Counted from the first letter of the stretch, positions 54,772 to 64,000 are shown. The stretch: 64,000 nt of DNA from Sphingobacterium lactis (GCF_011046555.1 NZ_CP049246.1:372001-436000), one strand, 5' to 3'. The notes: generated by a model not told the origin, from the letters alone. A program made the numbers and translations.

Positions 54772-55671
54772 TTCCCAGATTTTGATCACTTTGTCATCTC
54801 CCGCAGTGAACAAGTACTGCTGATCCCAAACGATTGTATTGATGGAGAGCTGATGGCTATCGAATCCTCGATCTCGGGAAATGTTCTTCACCAAGGTCAA
54901 GTCTTCGGGTTTCCATAGCTTCCAGGTTTTATCCCGACTAGCTGTGGCAATCCATGGGTAATCTGGATTGTTGGAAATACCGTACACCGTAAACATATGA
55001 GGGGTCACTTCCTTCATAAGTGAAAGATCACTTCCGCGTAGTTTATATAGCTTGGCATCTCGACCACCGGTGAATAAAGCATCCTGGTGAAACAGGAGAC
55101 TGGTGACAGGCATATCGTGTATTTTCTCTTTGGCGATCTGATGGAAGTCCGACGCGGAATGCACATGTACTTCGCCAAACTTATCCCCAAAGGCAATCTT
55201 ATCTTCCGTAGGATGTACCGCAATAACGCGTACTGTTGTATCCGCTATTTTAAAGCGATACAGGAGCTCAAAACTGTCCAATTGATATACATAGGCATAG
55301 CCCTCTTCGCCGATCGCTATGAGCTCATTCTTCCCCGGGATGACCTGCATGGAAAATACAGCGCCCTGTTCAACCTTAAAATTCGCTTTTAAGGTCAATG
55401 TTTGGGTATCCACCACCAAGATTTGCCCAGAGCGCATACCAATTGCCAGAAGATCCGTTCCGGGAATAACCAATAAACAATATACCGAAGAACCTACTTT
55501 GCAAAGGATGCGCTTAAAGGAATTGCTTTCCAAATCCCATTCCACAACACCCTTATCATTCCCGCCACTGTATAAGGTTTTGGAATCTGCAGAAACGGCT
55601 AAGGCGAATATGGGGTTTTGATGACCAGCTAATGTCGCTTTTAGGTTGATGTCAATGTTTTTATAGTCCAT
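54757..55671 (-). CDS. WD40 repeat protein
   Basis: A 304-residue cytoplasmic beta-propeller with six or seven WD40 blades. Recognisable repeat ends are TLYSGGNDKGVVEWDLE, ATASRDKTWKLWKPE and LFTAGDDKVIKIWEL, and blade starts include TLAGHQNPIFALAVS. No signal peptide is present, so it is probably an intracellular scaffold. I chose the ATG at 55671 over a GTG two codons upstream. The promoter core lies so close that the mRNA may start at this ATG (see promoter entry). Confidence 0.88.
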   Translation of the reverse strand: MDYKNIDINLKATLAGHQNPIFALAVSADSKTLYSGGNDKGVVEWDLESNSFKRILCKVGSSVYCLLVIPGTDLLAIGMRSGQILVVDTQTLTLKANFKVEQGAVFSMQVIPGKNELIAIGEEGYAYVYQLDSFELLYRFKIADTTVRVIAVHPTEDKIAFGDKFGEVHVHSASDFHQIAKEKIHDMPVTSLLFHQDALFTGGRDAKLYKLRGSDLSLMKEVTPHMFTVYGISNNPDYPWIATASRDKTWKLWKPEDLTLVKNISRDRGFDSHQLSINTIVWDQQYLFTAGDDKVIKIWELILD

Positions 55672-55678
55672 GTACACG

Positions 55679-55686
55679 CAAAGATA
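55679..55686 (-). promoter_or_regulatory. Promoter core of the WD40 gene, leaderless layout
   Basis: TATCTTTG on the minus strand (55686-55679) fits TAnnTTTG. Only 7 nt separate it from the ATG at 55671, about where transcription should start, so the mRNA may have no leader. Confidence 0.5.
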
Positions 55687-55699
55687 ACGCTTGGGGATG

Positions 55700-55737
55700 T
55701 AAAATATAAATCCCCGTCATTTTCATGACAGGGATTT
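55700..55737 (-). terminator. Terminator of the his operon
   Basis: On the minus strand AAATCCCTGTCAT pairs with ATGACGGGGATTT (one U-G pair) over a 4-nt loop (55737-55708), then TATATTTT. The pairing works better on this strand, matching hisIE as the last gene. Confidence 0.8.
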
Positions 55738-55757
55738 TATGCTTGTTGCCAATTCTT

Positions 55758-56345
55758 TTATTGGTGTCTGCTTTCCAAATTCTTTGCTATCGTTTCCAGA
55801 CTCATGCCTTTTTCCTTTAGCAGTACGATCAGGTGGAATAGTAGATCGGAAGTTTCATTGATAAAGTCGGTATCCGTTTCCGTAAGTGCGGCAATGACTG
55901 TTTCCACGGCCTCCTCACCTACTTTTTGAGCAATCTTGTTGATCCCTCTGCCGCGCAATCTATTCACGTAGGACTCCTCATTTGGAAAGTCGATGCGATG
56001 CTGCACGATCCTTTCCAGTTGGAGCAGGAAGTTCTGGTTGAATTCCGTTTTAAAACAGCTACGTGATCCGGTATGGCAGGTTGGTCCTACAGGATCGACC
56101 AAAATCAAGATCGTATCCTGATCACAATCGATGTGCATACTTTTTACATGCAAGAAATTTCCACTTTCTTCACCCTTTGTCCAAAGTCTGCCTTTGCTGC
56201 GGGAAAAGAAGGTTACCTTCTGTTCCGCTTGTGTTTTCTCCCACGCTTCCTGGTTCATGTACCCAAGCATCAATACCTCTAGGGTCTGATAGTCTTGGAT
56301 AATCACCGGGACAAGGCCTGCGCCTTTATTGAAATCAATCGTCAT
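55758..56345 (-). CDS. hisIE: Bifunctional phosphoribosyl-AMP cyclohydrolase / phosphoribosyl-ATP diphosphatase
   Basis: Steps 2 and 3 of histidine synthesis in one 195-residue protein. The HisI part (about residues 1-105) shows [29 protein letters not shown] and the metal-binding GPTCHTG. The HisE part (about 110-195) shows the helical [23 protein letters not shown] and [10 protein letters not shown]. It is the last gene of the his run, 10 nt after hisF, and is followed by a terminator. Confidence 0.96.
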   Translation of the reverse strand: MTIDFNKGAGLVPVIIQDYQTLEVLMLGYMNQEAWEKTQAEQKVTFFSRSKGRLWTKGEESGNFLHVKSMHIDCDQDTILILVDPVGPTCHTGSRSCFKTEFNQNFLLQLERIVQHRIDFPNEESYVNRLRGRGINKIAQKVGEEAVETVIAALTETDTDFINETSDLLFHLIVLLKEKGMSLETIAKNLESRHQ

Positions 56346-56355
56346 GATCTGTTAA

Positions 56356-57114
56356 TTATGAACGTCGAACGGGCACTCCGTTGACGTGTAGTGTTTCCTT
56401 TAATTCGGGGATTAAGATTTCCCCATAGTGAAATACCGATGCGGCCAGTGCGGCATCGACTTCCGCCTGTTGAAAGACATCCACGAAATGCTGCTGATTT
56501 CCCGCGCCGCCAGAGGCGATCAACGGTATGTGGATGCTGTCGTTTATTTTTTTCAGTAGGCCATTATCAAAGCCATTTTTGGTGCCATCGTGATCCATAG
56601 AGGTCAATAGAATCTCTCCTGCACCGCGATCCTCGGCTTCTTTCACCCAATTTTCCGTTTCGATGTCCGTTTGATCCCGGCCACCCCGCAGATGGACATA
56701 GTTCTTGCCATCCACCAATCGGGTATCCACCGCCAATACCACAAACTGCACACCAAATGCACGGGCCAGTTCCTCCAGTAATTTCGGATTGCGTACCGCA
56801 GCGGAATTAATGGATATCTTATCCGCTCCTGCGTTCAAGAGCACATCCGCGTCGGCTAGTTCATTGATCCCTCCACCAATGGTAAAGGGGATATTGATCT
56901 GCCGCGCAACGGCCTTCACCAGGTCAACTGTGGTCTTTCTGCGTTCATGCGTTGCTGTAATATCCAGAAATACCAGTTCATCGGCCCCTTGCTGGGAATA
57001 TTGCCAAGCCAATTCCACTGGGTCACCGGCGTCCTTTAGGTCTACAAAGTTAACCCCTTTGACCGTCCGGCCATCCTTGACATCCAAACATGGAATGATC
57101 CGTTTTGCCAGCAT
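56356..57114 (-). CDS. hisF: Imidazole glycerol phosphate synthase, cyclase subunit
   Basis: With HisH it converts PRFAR and glutamine-derived ammonia to imidazole glycerol phosphate and AICAR. The 252-residue TIM barrel starts [20 protein letters not shown] with catalytic Asp11; the second catalytic Asp is in [14 protein letters not shown] place the start at 57114, one nt after the hisA stop; a longer frame to 57195 would run deep into hisA and adds 27 unrelated residues. Confidence 0.96.
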   Translation of the reverse strand: MLAKRIIPCLDVKDGRTVKGVNFVDLKDAGDPVELAWQYSQQGADELVFLDITATHERRKTTVDLVKAVARQINIPFTIGGGINELADADVLLNAGADKISINSAAVRNPKLLEELARAFGVQFVVLAVDTRLVDGKNYVHLRGGRDQTDIETENWVKEAEDRGAGEILLTSMDHDGTKNGFDNGLLKKINDSIHIPLIASGGAGNQQHFVDVFQQAEVDAALAASVFHYGEILIPELKETLHVNGVPVRRS

Positions 57115-57115
57115 C

Positions 57116-57868
57116 TTAGAAACTGATAAGGGCTTTAAGGTTCCAATCTTTGATCTCTTCGATCGTAATGTGATTTTCGTAAATGGCTTTACCAACCACT
57201 ACGGATTCCATCTTGCCCAATTTGTTCAAGGCTTCGATATCACCCATCGAGCTGATCCCGCCAGAACCGATCAATTTGATAATTGGCGAATGATCCAATA
57301 ACTTCTGATACAGCTCAACACCGGCACCGCCCAATTTGCCATCCTTGCTGATATCGGTACAAAGGAAACGGTAAAAACCTAGGCTTAGACATTTGTCAAT
57401 GTATTCGATCAATTTAATCGGCGAGCTTTCCAGCCAACCGGAATATTTGATCACCTCATCCAACACATCGATGGCAATCACGATATGATCGGCATATTTC
57501 ACGCGACCTTCGTTCAATTTGCTCAACTCTTCCAAAAAGGTTGGGTTGGTGATGGCTTGTGTACCCACAATAACACGGTAAACTCCTGCATCGACCAATT
57601 CCTTCACTTTCTCGATGCTGCGGACACCACCACCGTACTGCACCTTCATCTCCGTTTTCTGGATGATGTCGAAAAGGTACTCTTGGTTGCTGAAGTCGCC
57701 CTTTGCGCCGTTCAAGTCAATGATATGGACAATCTCAGTACCATTAGCATGGTACTTCTGGATCTGTTCCTCCAAAGAAATAGGATATTTGGTAACATCT
57801 TCATAGTTACCTTCTCTTAAGCGGACAACCTGTTTGTCCAAAACGTCGATTGCAGGTATAATATACAT
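57116..57868 (-). CDS. hisA: ProFAR isomerase
   Basis: A 250-residue TIM barrel that isomerises ProFAR to PRFAR. The N-terminal [20 protein letters not shown] holds the first catalytic Asp, the second is in [12 protein letters not shown], and the phosphate sites are YGGGVRS and LIGSGGISS. The gene begins 16 nt after hisH and abuts hisF. Confidence 0.96.
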   Translation of the reverse strand: MYIIPAIDVLDKQVVRLREGNYEDVTKYPISLEEQIQKYHANGTEIVHIIDLNGAKGDFSNQEYLFDIIQKTEMKVQYGGGVRSIEKVKELVDAGVYRVIVGTQAITNPTFLEELSKLNEGRVKYADHIVIAIDVLDEVIKYSGWLESSPIKLIEYIDKCLSLGFYRFLCTDISKDGKLGGAGVELYQKLLDHSPIIKLIGSGGISSMGDIEALNKLGKMESVVVGKAIYENHITIEEIKDWNLKALISF

Positions 57869-57884
57869 AGTCTAAAAAATTCAA

Positions 57885-58475
57885 TTAAAATTCATTAAAG
57901 TTCCGCAGCAGCTGTTCCCCAACTTTCCCAGATTTCTCAGGGTGGAATTGAACCGCCCAGAAATTATCTCGAGAAATTGCTGCTGAAAAAGGCAACCCAT
58001 AATCACAGGTTGCTATTGTATAGGTTAGCTCATGCTCAATAAAATAAGAATGAACGAAATAAAAATAGGAATTATTAGGGATATCACGGAAAAGAGGGCA
58101 TGATTTTTCAAATTCGATACTATTCCAGCCCATGTGTGGGACCTTTTCCTGAATTCTTTTATCGAAGTGTAACGTCTTTAAGGGCATAATCCCTAATAAA
58201 TTCGCATCTCCTTCTTCGGAATAATCAGTCAGGAGTTGCATCCCGACACAGATACCCAACACCGGTTTCGTCAGCGATTTGATGGTTTCGACAAGACCGG
58301 AATCCGCTAATTTCTGCATCGCTGCTCCCGCATGGCCAACGCCCGGAATAATGATCTTATCAAACCGATCGAAGTCCTCCGGCGTATTGATCATGCCATA
58401 ATCAATGCCAACCCGATTTAAGGCCGCCGTAATCGAAAATATATTGCCCGCGCCATAATTTACTATACCAATCAT
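57885..58475 (-). CDS. hisH: Imidazole glycerol phosphate synthase, glutamine amidotransferase subunit
   Basis: A 196-residue class I glutaminase that channels ammonia to HisF. The catalytic triad is visible as Cys in PVLGICVGMQLL and His/Glu in FWAVQFHPEKSGKVG; the opening GIVNYGAGNIFSI is typical. It lies 22 nt after hisB. Confidence 0.96.
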   Translation of the reverse strand: MIGIVNYGAGNIFSITAALNRVGIDYGMINTPEDFDRFDKIIIPGVGHAGAAMQKLADSGLVETIKSLTKPVLGICVGMQLLTDYSEEGDANLLGIMPLKTLHFDKRIQEKVPHMGWNSIEFEKSCPLFRDIPNNSYFYFVHSYFIEHELTYTIATCDYGLPFSAAISRDNFWAVQFHPEKSGKVGEQLLRNFNEF

Positions 58476-58497
58476 ATCTTATCCCCTCTTTACTGGC

Positions 58498-59637
58498 CTA
58501 CAATAGCCCCTTTGTGCTCGGTAATTGCATGTTGTCCGCATCTCTGCGCACTGCCTTTTTAATGGTCTTCGCAAAGGCTTTGAAAATCGCCTCGATCTTA
58601 TGGTGCTCATTATCACCTGTTGCCTGAATGTTCAGGTTCGATTTGGAGGCATCAGAGAAAGACTTGAAGAAATGGAAGAACATTTCCGTAGGCATATCAC
58701 CGATCTTCTCCCGCTTGAACTCCGCATCCCAAACGATCCAGTTCCGACCGCCGAAATCAATGGCCACTTGCGCCAGGCAATCGTCCATTGGCAACGTAAA
58801 GGCATAACGCTCAATTCCACGTTTATTGCCCAGGGCTGTCAAAAAGATTTCACCCAATGCAATGCCCGTATCCTCAATGGTATGATGTTCGTCAATGTGC
58901 AAGTCTCCTTTCGCTTTGATCGTCAGATCCAATGCCCCATGACGGGCCAATTGGTCCAACATGTGGTCGAAGAAAGGAAGGCCTGTATCGATGTCGGATT
59001 TACCGGATCCATCGAGATTCAATTGGATATAAATATCCGTTTCGTTTGTTTTACGGTGATGTTCAGCTGTTCGGGTTCCCAATTTCAGGAACTCATAGAT
59101 CGCTTGCCAATCATCTGTTTCCAGACCAATTGTATCCGTTGTAAATTCAATGCCTTCAAGCTTGCCCAACTCATCGTTTTTACGCAGCCAAATTGCCTTA
59201 GCACCTAAGTTCTGCGCCAATCGCACATCATTCACCCGGTCTCCAATAACGAAGGAATTGGCTAAATCATATTGCGTGGCATCAAAATATTCCTTGAGCA
59301 TACCTACCCCCGGTTTGCGGGTGTCCGCATTTTCATGGGGAAAAGTCTTGTCGATGTGTTCTTTGACAAAGGTTACCCCCTCTCCTGCAAATGTCTCCAC
59401 CACAAATTGATGTACAGGCAGAAAGTTCTCCTCAGGGTGTGCACTTGTGCCGAGACCATCTTGGTTGCTCACCATTACCAACTCAAAATCTAACTCTTTT
59501 GCTATTTTAGGAAGATATTGCAAAGCGCCCGGGTAGAACTTAAGCTTAGCAAAGGAGTCGATCTGTTCGTCCTCCGGTTCTAAGATCAAGGTCCCATCCC
59601 TGTCGATAAACAAAACTCTTTTCAATTGATCAGCCAT
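58498..59637 (-). CDS. hisB: Bifunctional histidinol-phosphatase / imidazoleglycerol-phosphate dehydratase
   Basis: A 379-residue fusion. The N-terminal HAD phosphatase (about residues 1-170) has Asp12 and Asp14 in LFIDRDGTL. The C-terminal dehydratase (about 185-379) has [27 protein letters not shown] and a second His-rich repeat [16 protein letters not shown], which ligate manganese. It performs steps 6 and 8 of the pathway. This fused form is shared with enterobacteria and many Bacteroidota. hisC ends 6 nt upstream. Confidence 0.96.
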   Translation of the reverse strand: MADQLKRVLFIDRDGTLILEPEDEQIDSFAKLKFYPGALQYLPKIAKELDFELVMVSNQDGLGTSAHPEENFLPVHQFVVETFAGEGVTFVKEHIDKTFPHENADTRKPGVGMLKEYFDATQYDLANSFVIGDRVNDVRLAQNLGAKAIWLRKNDELGKLEGIEFTTDTIGLETDDWQAIYEFLKLGTRTAEHHRKTNETDIYIQLNLDGSGKSDIDTGLPFFDHMLDQLARHGALDLTIKAKGDLHIDEHHTIEDTGIALGEIFLTALGNKRGIERYAFTLPMDDCLAQVAIDFGGRNWIVWDAEFKREKIGDMPTEMFFHFFKSFSDASKSNLNIQATGDNEHHKIEAIFKAFAKTIKKAVRRDADNMQLPSTKGLL

Positions 59638-59643
59638 TGTATG

Positions 59644-60696
59644 TTACTTATAAAAAACTTGGATTTCTTCTAATAGTCTTTCGTTCTCTGGTTTTGTCCC
59701 TACCGTAATCCGTAGACTTCCCTCGCAGAGGGTAACTTTTGAACGGTCGCGAACAATAATCCCCTTGTTGACCAAGAAGTTATACAGCTCGCGGGGTTGC
59801 GCCAATTTTACCAAAATAAAATTAGCATCCGATGGGGTAATATGCTCCACTTGCGGCAATGCCTGCAACTGGCCAACCAAGATTTCACGCTCCTGGACAG
59901 TGGATTTGATCCATTCGTTCACTACCTCCACATTGTCCAGCGCTTCCAGTACTAAATCCTGCGTCGCCTGATTAATGTTGTAAGGCGGTTTGATTTTATT
60001 GAATACGGCGATGATATCCCTGCTCGCAAAGGCAAGTCCTAAGCGCAATGCGGCCAATCCCCAAGCTTTGGAGAGTGTCTGCAGGACCACCAGGTTTGGA
60101 AATTCCGGCAGACTGTGCGTAAAGGATTTCTGTTTGGAATAGTTGATGTATGCTTCATCCACCACCACAAGTCCCTTGAAATTTACCAGTAAGGTTTCAA
60201 TATCCAGCGGATTGATGCTATTGCCCGAAGGATTGTTCGGCGAACACACAAAAATCATCTTTGTATGCATATCAATTGCTTCAGCAATACCATCGAGGTC
60301 AAGCTGGTAATCTGGTGTCAGGTTCACCTTGCGGATCTGCACATCGTTAATATTTGCGGAAACCTCGTACATCCCGTAGGTTGGAGGCACCAGGATAACA
60401 TTATCTTTTCCTGGCGTACAGCATGCACGGTACAGGATATCGATGGCTTCATCCGAGCCGTTCCCAAGAAACATATTTCCTGCAGGAACACCTTTTATAC
60501 TTTCTAATTTGGCCTTTAACTTATGCTGAAGTGGATCGGGATAACGGTTGTAATCATGGGGCAGTGGCGAACCAAATGCGTTTTCATTGGCATCCAGGAA
60601 AATGGACGCATCGCCTTTAAATTCATCCCTAGCTGATGAATAAGGAACCAGGTTTTTAATATTATCCCTAAGAATTTCGGTTAAGTTGAAGGACAT
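59644..60696 (-). CDS. hisC: Histidinol-phosphate aminotransferase
   Basis: A 350-residue PLP enzyme of fold type I, step 7 of histidine synthesis. The PLP lysine is in QTLSKAWGLAALRLG; CSPNNPSGNSI and VVDEAYINYS are further signatures. It is the first his gene in the window, 54 nt after rnz, with no clear promoter core in that gap. hisG and hisD are not next to it. Confidence 0.95.
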   Translation of the reverse strand: MSFNLTEILRDNIKNLVPYSSARDEFKGDASIFLDANENAFGSPLPHDYNRYPDPLQHKLKAKLESIKGVPAGNMFLGNGSDEAIDILYRACCTPGKDNVILVPPTYGMYEVSANINDVQIRKVNLTPDYQLDLDGIAEAIDMHTKMIFVCSPNNPSGNSINPLDIETLLVNFKGLVVVDEAYINYSKQKSFTHSLPEFPNLVVLQTLSKAWGLAALRLGLAFASRDIIAVFNKIKPPYNINQATQDLVLEALDNVEVVNEWIKSTVQEREILVGQLQALPQVEHITPSDANFILVKLAQPRELYNFLVNKGIIVRDRSKVTLCEGSLRITVGTKPENERLLEEIQVFYK

Positions 60697-60750
60697 GGTA
60701 TTCGTATAAAATTTTCGCGCTGTAAATATGGCTAAAATTCCATAAAAACA

Positions 60751-61665
60751 CTAAACTAAAAACCATTTCCCTTCTACAGAAAGCTCAGTTTCAGGAAATA
60801 TGGTCCGCGCTTCGTCCAAAAGTGGCTGAAGTGTACGGTATCTGGCAGAATAATGGCCGAGCAACAATTTCTTCGCGCCGACTTCCTTGGCAATTTCCGC
60901 TGCTTCCAATGAAGTGGTATGGAAGGTTTCCTTCGCCCGATCGACCATCTCATGAAGGAACGTACTTTCATGATAAAGCAGGTCAACACCTTGGATGCTG
61001 GACAGATAAATGGGATGTCGGACAGTATCCGAACAATAGGCGTAACTCCGGGATGCCGGTGGTGGCAGGGTAAGTTCCTCCGCCTTGAATACCTTCCCTT
61101 GCGGATCGACATAATCAATCCCCTTTTTGAGTGCAGCGAAGTACACTTTGGGGATGTTATACCGTTCCACCAGGTCGGCTTTCAGCGTTGCTGCTCGTTT
61201 TCCCTCATCGAAACGGAATCCCGTGCAAGAAATACGGTGGATCAACGGAAAGGACCGTACAGTCAGCATCCGGGTTTCATAGATCACCTCTTCCCGGTCC
61301 GGATTGGTCACATGAAAGATGATGTTATACCGGATAACGGTTTCGGAGTATTTAAAATGGAGTTCCAGGATTTCCTGCAGCGGTGCAGGCCCATAGATGT
61401 GCAGATCGGCCTTCCGGCCTACCAAGTGCATGGAGGACACCAACCCGACCAAGCCGAGGTAGTGATCTCCATGTAGATGGCTGATAAAGATATGATCAAT
61501 GCGGTTGCTCTTGATGCCATAGCGTGAAAGCTGCATTTGCGTGCCCTCACCACAATCGATCAAAAACAACTGTTCATTATAGTTGATGACTTGAGAAGTT
61601 GGGTGCCGTTCGAACATAGGTGTCGCCGAACTGTTCCCCAAGATCAAAACCTCAAATCGTAACAT
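60751..61665 (-). CDS. rnz: Ribonuclease Z
   Basis: A 304-residue metallo-beta-lactamase-fold endonuclease that trims tRNA 3' ends. The zinc motif is ISHLHGDHYLGLVGL (about residues 62-76), with further ligands in LLYHESTF and LLGHYSARY. The flexible exosite arm (about 150-185) is present. It starts 1 nt after the STAS gene stop, so the two are surely co-transcribed. Confidence 0.95.
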   Translation of the reverse strand: MLRFEVLILGNSSATPMFERHPTSQVINYNEQLFLIDCGEGTQMQLSRYGIKSNRIDHIFISHLHGDHYLGLVGLVSSMHLVGRKADLHIYGPAPLQEILELHFKYSETVIRYNIIFHVTNPDREEVIYETRMLTVRSFPLIHRISCTGFRFDEGKRAATLKADLVERYNIPKVYFAALKKGIDYVDPQGKVFKAEELTLPPPASRSYAYCSDTVRHPIYLSSIQGVDLLYHESTFLHEMVDRAKETFHTTSLEAAEIAKEVGAKKLLLGHYSARYRTLQPLLDEARTIFPETELSVEGKWFLV

Positions 61666-61666
61666 A

Positions 61667-62044
61667 TTAGGATTGTGCTTCTTTTAAATCCAAACGGATT
61701 TCATTACCAAAGATCAAATCCTTTGCTTTTTCAATATTGGGCGTGATGATCAGGTATTTGTCCAAGCCTAACGATGCGATGTAATTCTTTACCGGTTCGT
61801 TCAGGTTGGTCAGGATAAACAGCCCGCCTGTAGATTTACACAATCTTCTCGCCAGCAGTCCCGTGCGAATGCCCGCTTCATCCGTTTCCTGGACATTATT
61901 TAAATCCAACACGATATTACGCTGCCCACCGGTGTTGCGCAACATAAATTCCCCTTTCAAACTTGCGGCAGTATCCCCGTTTAACTTATCCGTTAGCGGC
62001 TCAATCACCACATACCTATCGTATTTATCTACCGTAAATTTCAT
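61667..62044 (-). CDS. STAS-domain protein, anti-sigma-antagonist-like
   Basis: A 125-residue single STAS domain: KFTVDKYDRYVVIEPLTDKL, NIVLDLNNVQETDEAGIRTG, FILTNLNEPVKNYIASLGLDK. Classic members such as SpoIIAA are controlled by phosphorylation of a Ser in the DSSG turn. Here that turn reads TDEAGI (54-59) with no Ser or Thr beside the Gly apart from Thr54, so switching by that route is unlikely. It is wedged between purC and rnz with 21 and 1 nt gaps. Partner unknown. Confidence 0.8.
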   Translation of the reverse strand: MKFTVDKYDRYVVIEPLTDKLNGDTAASLKGEFMLRNTGGQRNIVLDLNNVQETDEAGIRTGLLARRLCKSTGGLFILTNLNEPVKNYIASLGLDKYLIITPNIEKAKDLIFGNEIRLDLKEAQS

Positions 62045-62065
62045 ATTTAAATAAATTAGCGTTGT

Positions 62066-63013
62066 CTATTTCAGGTTCTGCAATTCCCGGGTAACATTCG
62101 CTTCCACACGTTTCAACACGTCTCCCTCTTCAGGATATTGGAAGGATTCTCCCGTAATATGCTCGAAAAGTTCAATATAGCGTTCAGAAATGGATTTTAC
62201 AATTTCTTCGGTCATTTCAGGTACTTTTTGACCATCCTTGCCCTGGAAACCATTCTCGATCAACCACTGTCTGACGAATTCCTTGGACAACTGTTTCTGC
62301 GGTTCATCTTTCGCCAAACGTTCTTCATACCCTTCGGCATAAAAGTAACGTGATGAATCCGGTGTATGGATTTCATCGATCAGGTAGATCTTACCGTCTT
62401 TCTTTCCGAATTCGTATTTTGTATCGACCAAGATCAATCCTCTTTCAGCAGCAATTTCAGTTCCGCGTGCAAACAGGGCATGCGCGTACTTCTCCAACTG
62501 TGCATAGTCTTCCTCCGTGACGATCCCTCTAGCGATAATGTCCGCTCTGGAAATATCCTCATCGTGGCCGACATCCGCCTTGGTGGATGGCGTGATGATT
62601 GGCTCAGGTAATTTTGCATTTTCCTTCAACCCTTCCGGCAACTTTACACCACACAATTCACGGCCACCGTCACGATACGTACGCCACAGGTGTCCGGAGA
62701 CATAACCACGGATGACCATTTCAACCTTGAAGGGCTCGCAAGCCTTTCCGATCGTCACATTGGGATCCGGAACGGAAGCAACCCAATTCGGCACGATATC
62801 CGCAGTAGCCGCCAAGAATTTGGAAGCGATCTGATTCAATACCTGCCCTTTGTAGGGAATGGCTTTCGGTAGCACCACATCAAAAGCCGAAATCCGATCG
62901 GAAGCTACCATAACCAGGTAATCCGACCCGATCGTGTACACATCCCTCACTTTGCCTCTATAAAAAGCGGTTTGACCTTCGAAGTTAAAATTTGTTTCTT
63001 TTATTGTATTCAT
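62066..63013 (-). CDS. purC: SAICAR synthetase
   Basis: A 315-residue ATP-dependent ligase of purine synthesis that joins CAIR and aspartate. Motifs seen: [32 protein letters not shown] at the N-terminus (read in pieces), [32 protein letters not shown] and [15 protein letters not shown]. It belongs to the longer group of about 300 residues rather than the 240-residue enterobacterial form. It lies 31 nt after phoH. Confidence 0.95.
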   Translation of the reverse strand: MNTIKETNFNFEGQTAFYRGKVRDVYTIGSDYLVMVASDRISAFDVVLPKAIPYKGQVLNQIASKFLAATADIVPNWVASVPDPNVTIGKACEPFKVEMVIRGYVSGHLWRTYRDGGRELCGVKLPEGLKENAKLPEPIITPSTKADVGHDEDISRADIIARGIVTEEDYAQLEKYAHALFARGTEIAAERGLILVDTKYEFGKKDGKIYLIDEIHTPDSSRYFYAEGYEERLAKDEPQKQLSKEFVRQWLIENGFQGKDGQKVPEMTEEIVKSISERYIELFEHITGESFQYPEEGDVLKRVEANVTRELQNLK

Positions 63014-63044
63014 ATGTATTGCGTCTTGGACGCGCTAATTAATT

Positions 63045-64000
63045 CTAAATATCTCCGTAAGCTTCCAGGATACGCTTCACTAATTTATGACGAACCACGT
63101 CGGAACCCGTTAGGTAAATCATATCGATGCCTTCGATACCGTCGAGGATCTTCACGGCATTGACCAGACCAGATTGCGTTTTCTTTGGCAAATCGACCTG
63201 GGTCATATCACCTGTTACGATAAACTTGGCCGTCGGTCCCATACGGGTCAGGAACATCTTCAACTGCATATCCGTGGCATTCTGTGCCTCATCTAGGATC
63301 ACGAAACAGTTATCGAGTGTACGACCGCGCATAAAGGCCAGAGGTGCTACCTCAATGGTTCTGTTCTCCAGGTAGCCCTTCAATTTTTCCGCCGGGATCA
63401 TATCGTCCAGGGCGTCATATAATGGGCGTAAGTATGGATCTACCTTCTCCTTCAAATCCCCAGGTAGGAAACCCAGGTTTTCCCCTGCTTCCACCGCAGG
63501 ACGGGTCAGGATAATTCTTTTGATCTCTTTATTACGTAACGCACGGACAGCCAAAGCAACGGCTGTGTAGGTCTTTCCGGTTCCGGCAGGGCCAATGGCA
63601 AATAGGATATCGTTCTTATTGATGCTATCCACCATTTTGCGTTGGTTCGGCGTACGGGCACGAACGATCAATCCATTCGGGCCATATACGATCGGTTCAC
63701 CTTTGAAAGCGGCCTTCTGTTCGCCCTCCTCTTTTTCCGGGATCACCGATTTCGCACTCGGCACGACACCAACTATACTCTCTAGACCTAATAACGATAA
63801 GGTCTGAAATTGGTTAATGTGCGCCAATACTTCGTCGAATACCTGTTGGAACCTGTTCCGCTCCCCTTCTTCACCCAATACTTTCAACGTATTTCCGCGA
63901 GCAACAAGGCGAAGCTTTGGAAATGCTTTTTTAATAAACTCAAAATTTTCGTTCTGAGCCCCCCATAATGTCACCAAATTGACAACATCCAAGTTGATTT
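63045..64000 (-). CDS. PhoH-family ATPase, 5' end cut by the window edge
   Basis: At least 318 residues of a cytoplasmic PhoH/YbeZ-like P-loop ATPase, linked to RNA or ribosome maintenance. An N-terminal KH-like part (KLRLVARGNTLKVLGEE) precedes the ATPase core with Walker A AIGPAGTGKTYTA and Walker B CFVILDEAQNATD. The only start within the window is a TTG at 63992; the frame stays open to the edge (INLDVVNLVTLWG), so the real start is probably outside. It is the first visible gene of the purC-rnz-his run. Confidence 0.92.
   Translation of the reverse strand, partial: INLDVVNLVTLWGAQNENFEFIKKAFPKLRLVARGNTLKVLGEEGERNRFQQVFDEVLAHINQFQTLSLLGLESIVGVVPSAKSVIPEKEEGEQKAAFKGEPIVYGPNGLIVRARTPNQRKMVDSINKNDILFAIGPAGTGKTYTAVALAVRALRNKEIKRIILTRPAVEAGENLGFLPGDLKEKVDPYLRPLYDALDDMIPAEKLKGYLENRTIEVAPLAFMRGRTLDNCFVILDEAQNATDMQLKMFLTRMGPTAKFIVTGDMTQVDLPKKTQSGLVNAVKILDGIEGIDMIYLTGSDVVRHKLVKRILEAYGDI

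Noticed and set aside
58525..59208. Long plus-strand open frame of 227 codons opposite hisB
   Set aside because: It is the antisense shadow of a clearly conserved hisB; its product has no family features and no start context.

Overview
The window reads as a chromosomal segment of a Gram-negative member of the Bacteroidota, most likely family Sphingobacteriaceae (Sphingobacterium or Pedobacter relatives). The main reasons are a SusC/SusD pair, an Alternative Complex III plus caa3-type oxidase cluster, class-specific small families (DUF4920, the 150-residue protein usually mislabelled ABC transporter ATPase), the fused HisB and HisIE enzymes, and repeated promoter cores of the Bacteroidota type TAnnTTTG a short distance upstream of genes. 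Genus-level placement is inference from overall protein similarity remembered for the families, not from a search.

Layout. 100-7237: dapD, a threonylcarbamoyl-AMP synthase, a DUF4920 protein, folP, brnQ and a small membrane protein on the plus strand, then metG on the minus strand. 7238-8570: a DoxX protein and an AT-rich GNAT/DUF1778 toxin-antitoxin pair with a palindromic operator. 8920-26033: a 17 kb minus-strand respiratory supercluster, transcribed actA-actB-actC-actD-actE-actF-ctaC-ctaD-ctaA-ctaB-coxIII-coxIII-coxIV-SCO-DUF420 and a conserved small gene. It encodes a quinol:cytochrome c oxidoreductase, a cytochrome oxidase, and the heme O/A and copper assembly factors. 26267-30132: msrB, then a LacI regulator divergent from a GH92 alpha-mannosidase, with an array of GCTAAA half-sites between them. 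30213-34804: a DUF493 protein, a collagen-like lipoprotein, pnp and rpsO. The 710 bp between pnp and rpsO contains a striking 126-bp foldback element. 34929-46972: a glycan-use locus with a NagX-like acetyltransferase, a ROK regulator in line with susC and susD, a GH3 enzyme and a GH29 alpha-fucosidase. 47043-55671: an aminopeptidase P, PBP4, malic enzyme, RuvA, free-methionine sulfoxide reductase, a membrane protein and a WD40 protein. 55758-64000: a minus-strand run phoH-purC-STAS-rnz-hisC-hisB-hisH-hisA-hisF-hisIE; phoH runs off the right edge.

How the genes work together. The act/cta cluster is a self-contained branch from menaquinol to oxygen. The GH92, GH3, GH29, NagX-like, ROK and SusCD genes look like a capture-and-trim system for mannose-, fucose- and perhaps GlcNAc-containing glycans, although no substrate can be proved from sequence. 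Most of the window is ordinary core genome. The observations most worth following are the 59+8+59 nt foldback between rpsO and pnp, the SCO1-like protein that has lost every cysteine, the GCTAAA array, the promoter-embedded operator of the toxin-antitoxin pair, the duplicated collagen-like lipoprotein, and a predicted leaderless mRNA for the WD40 protein. I found no CRISPR array, insertion sequence, prophage, tRNA or rRNA.
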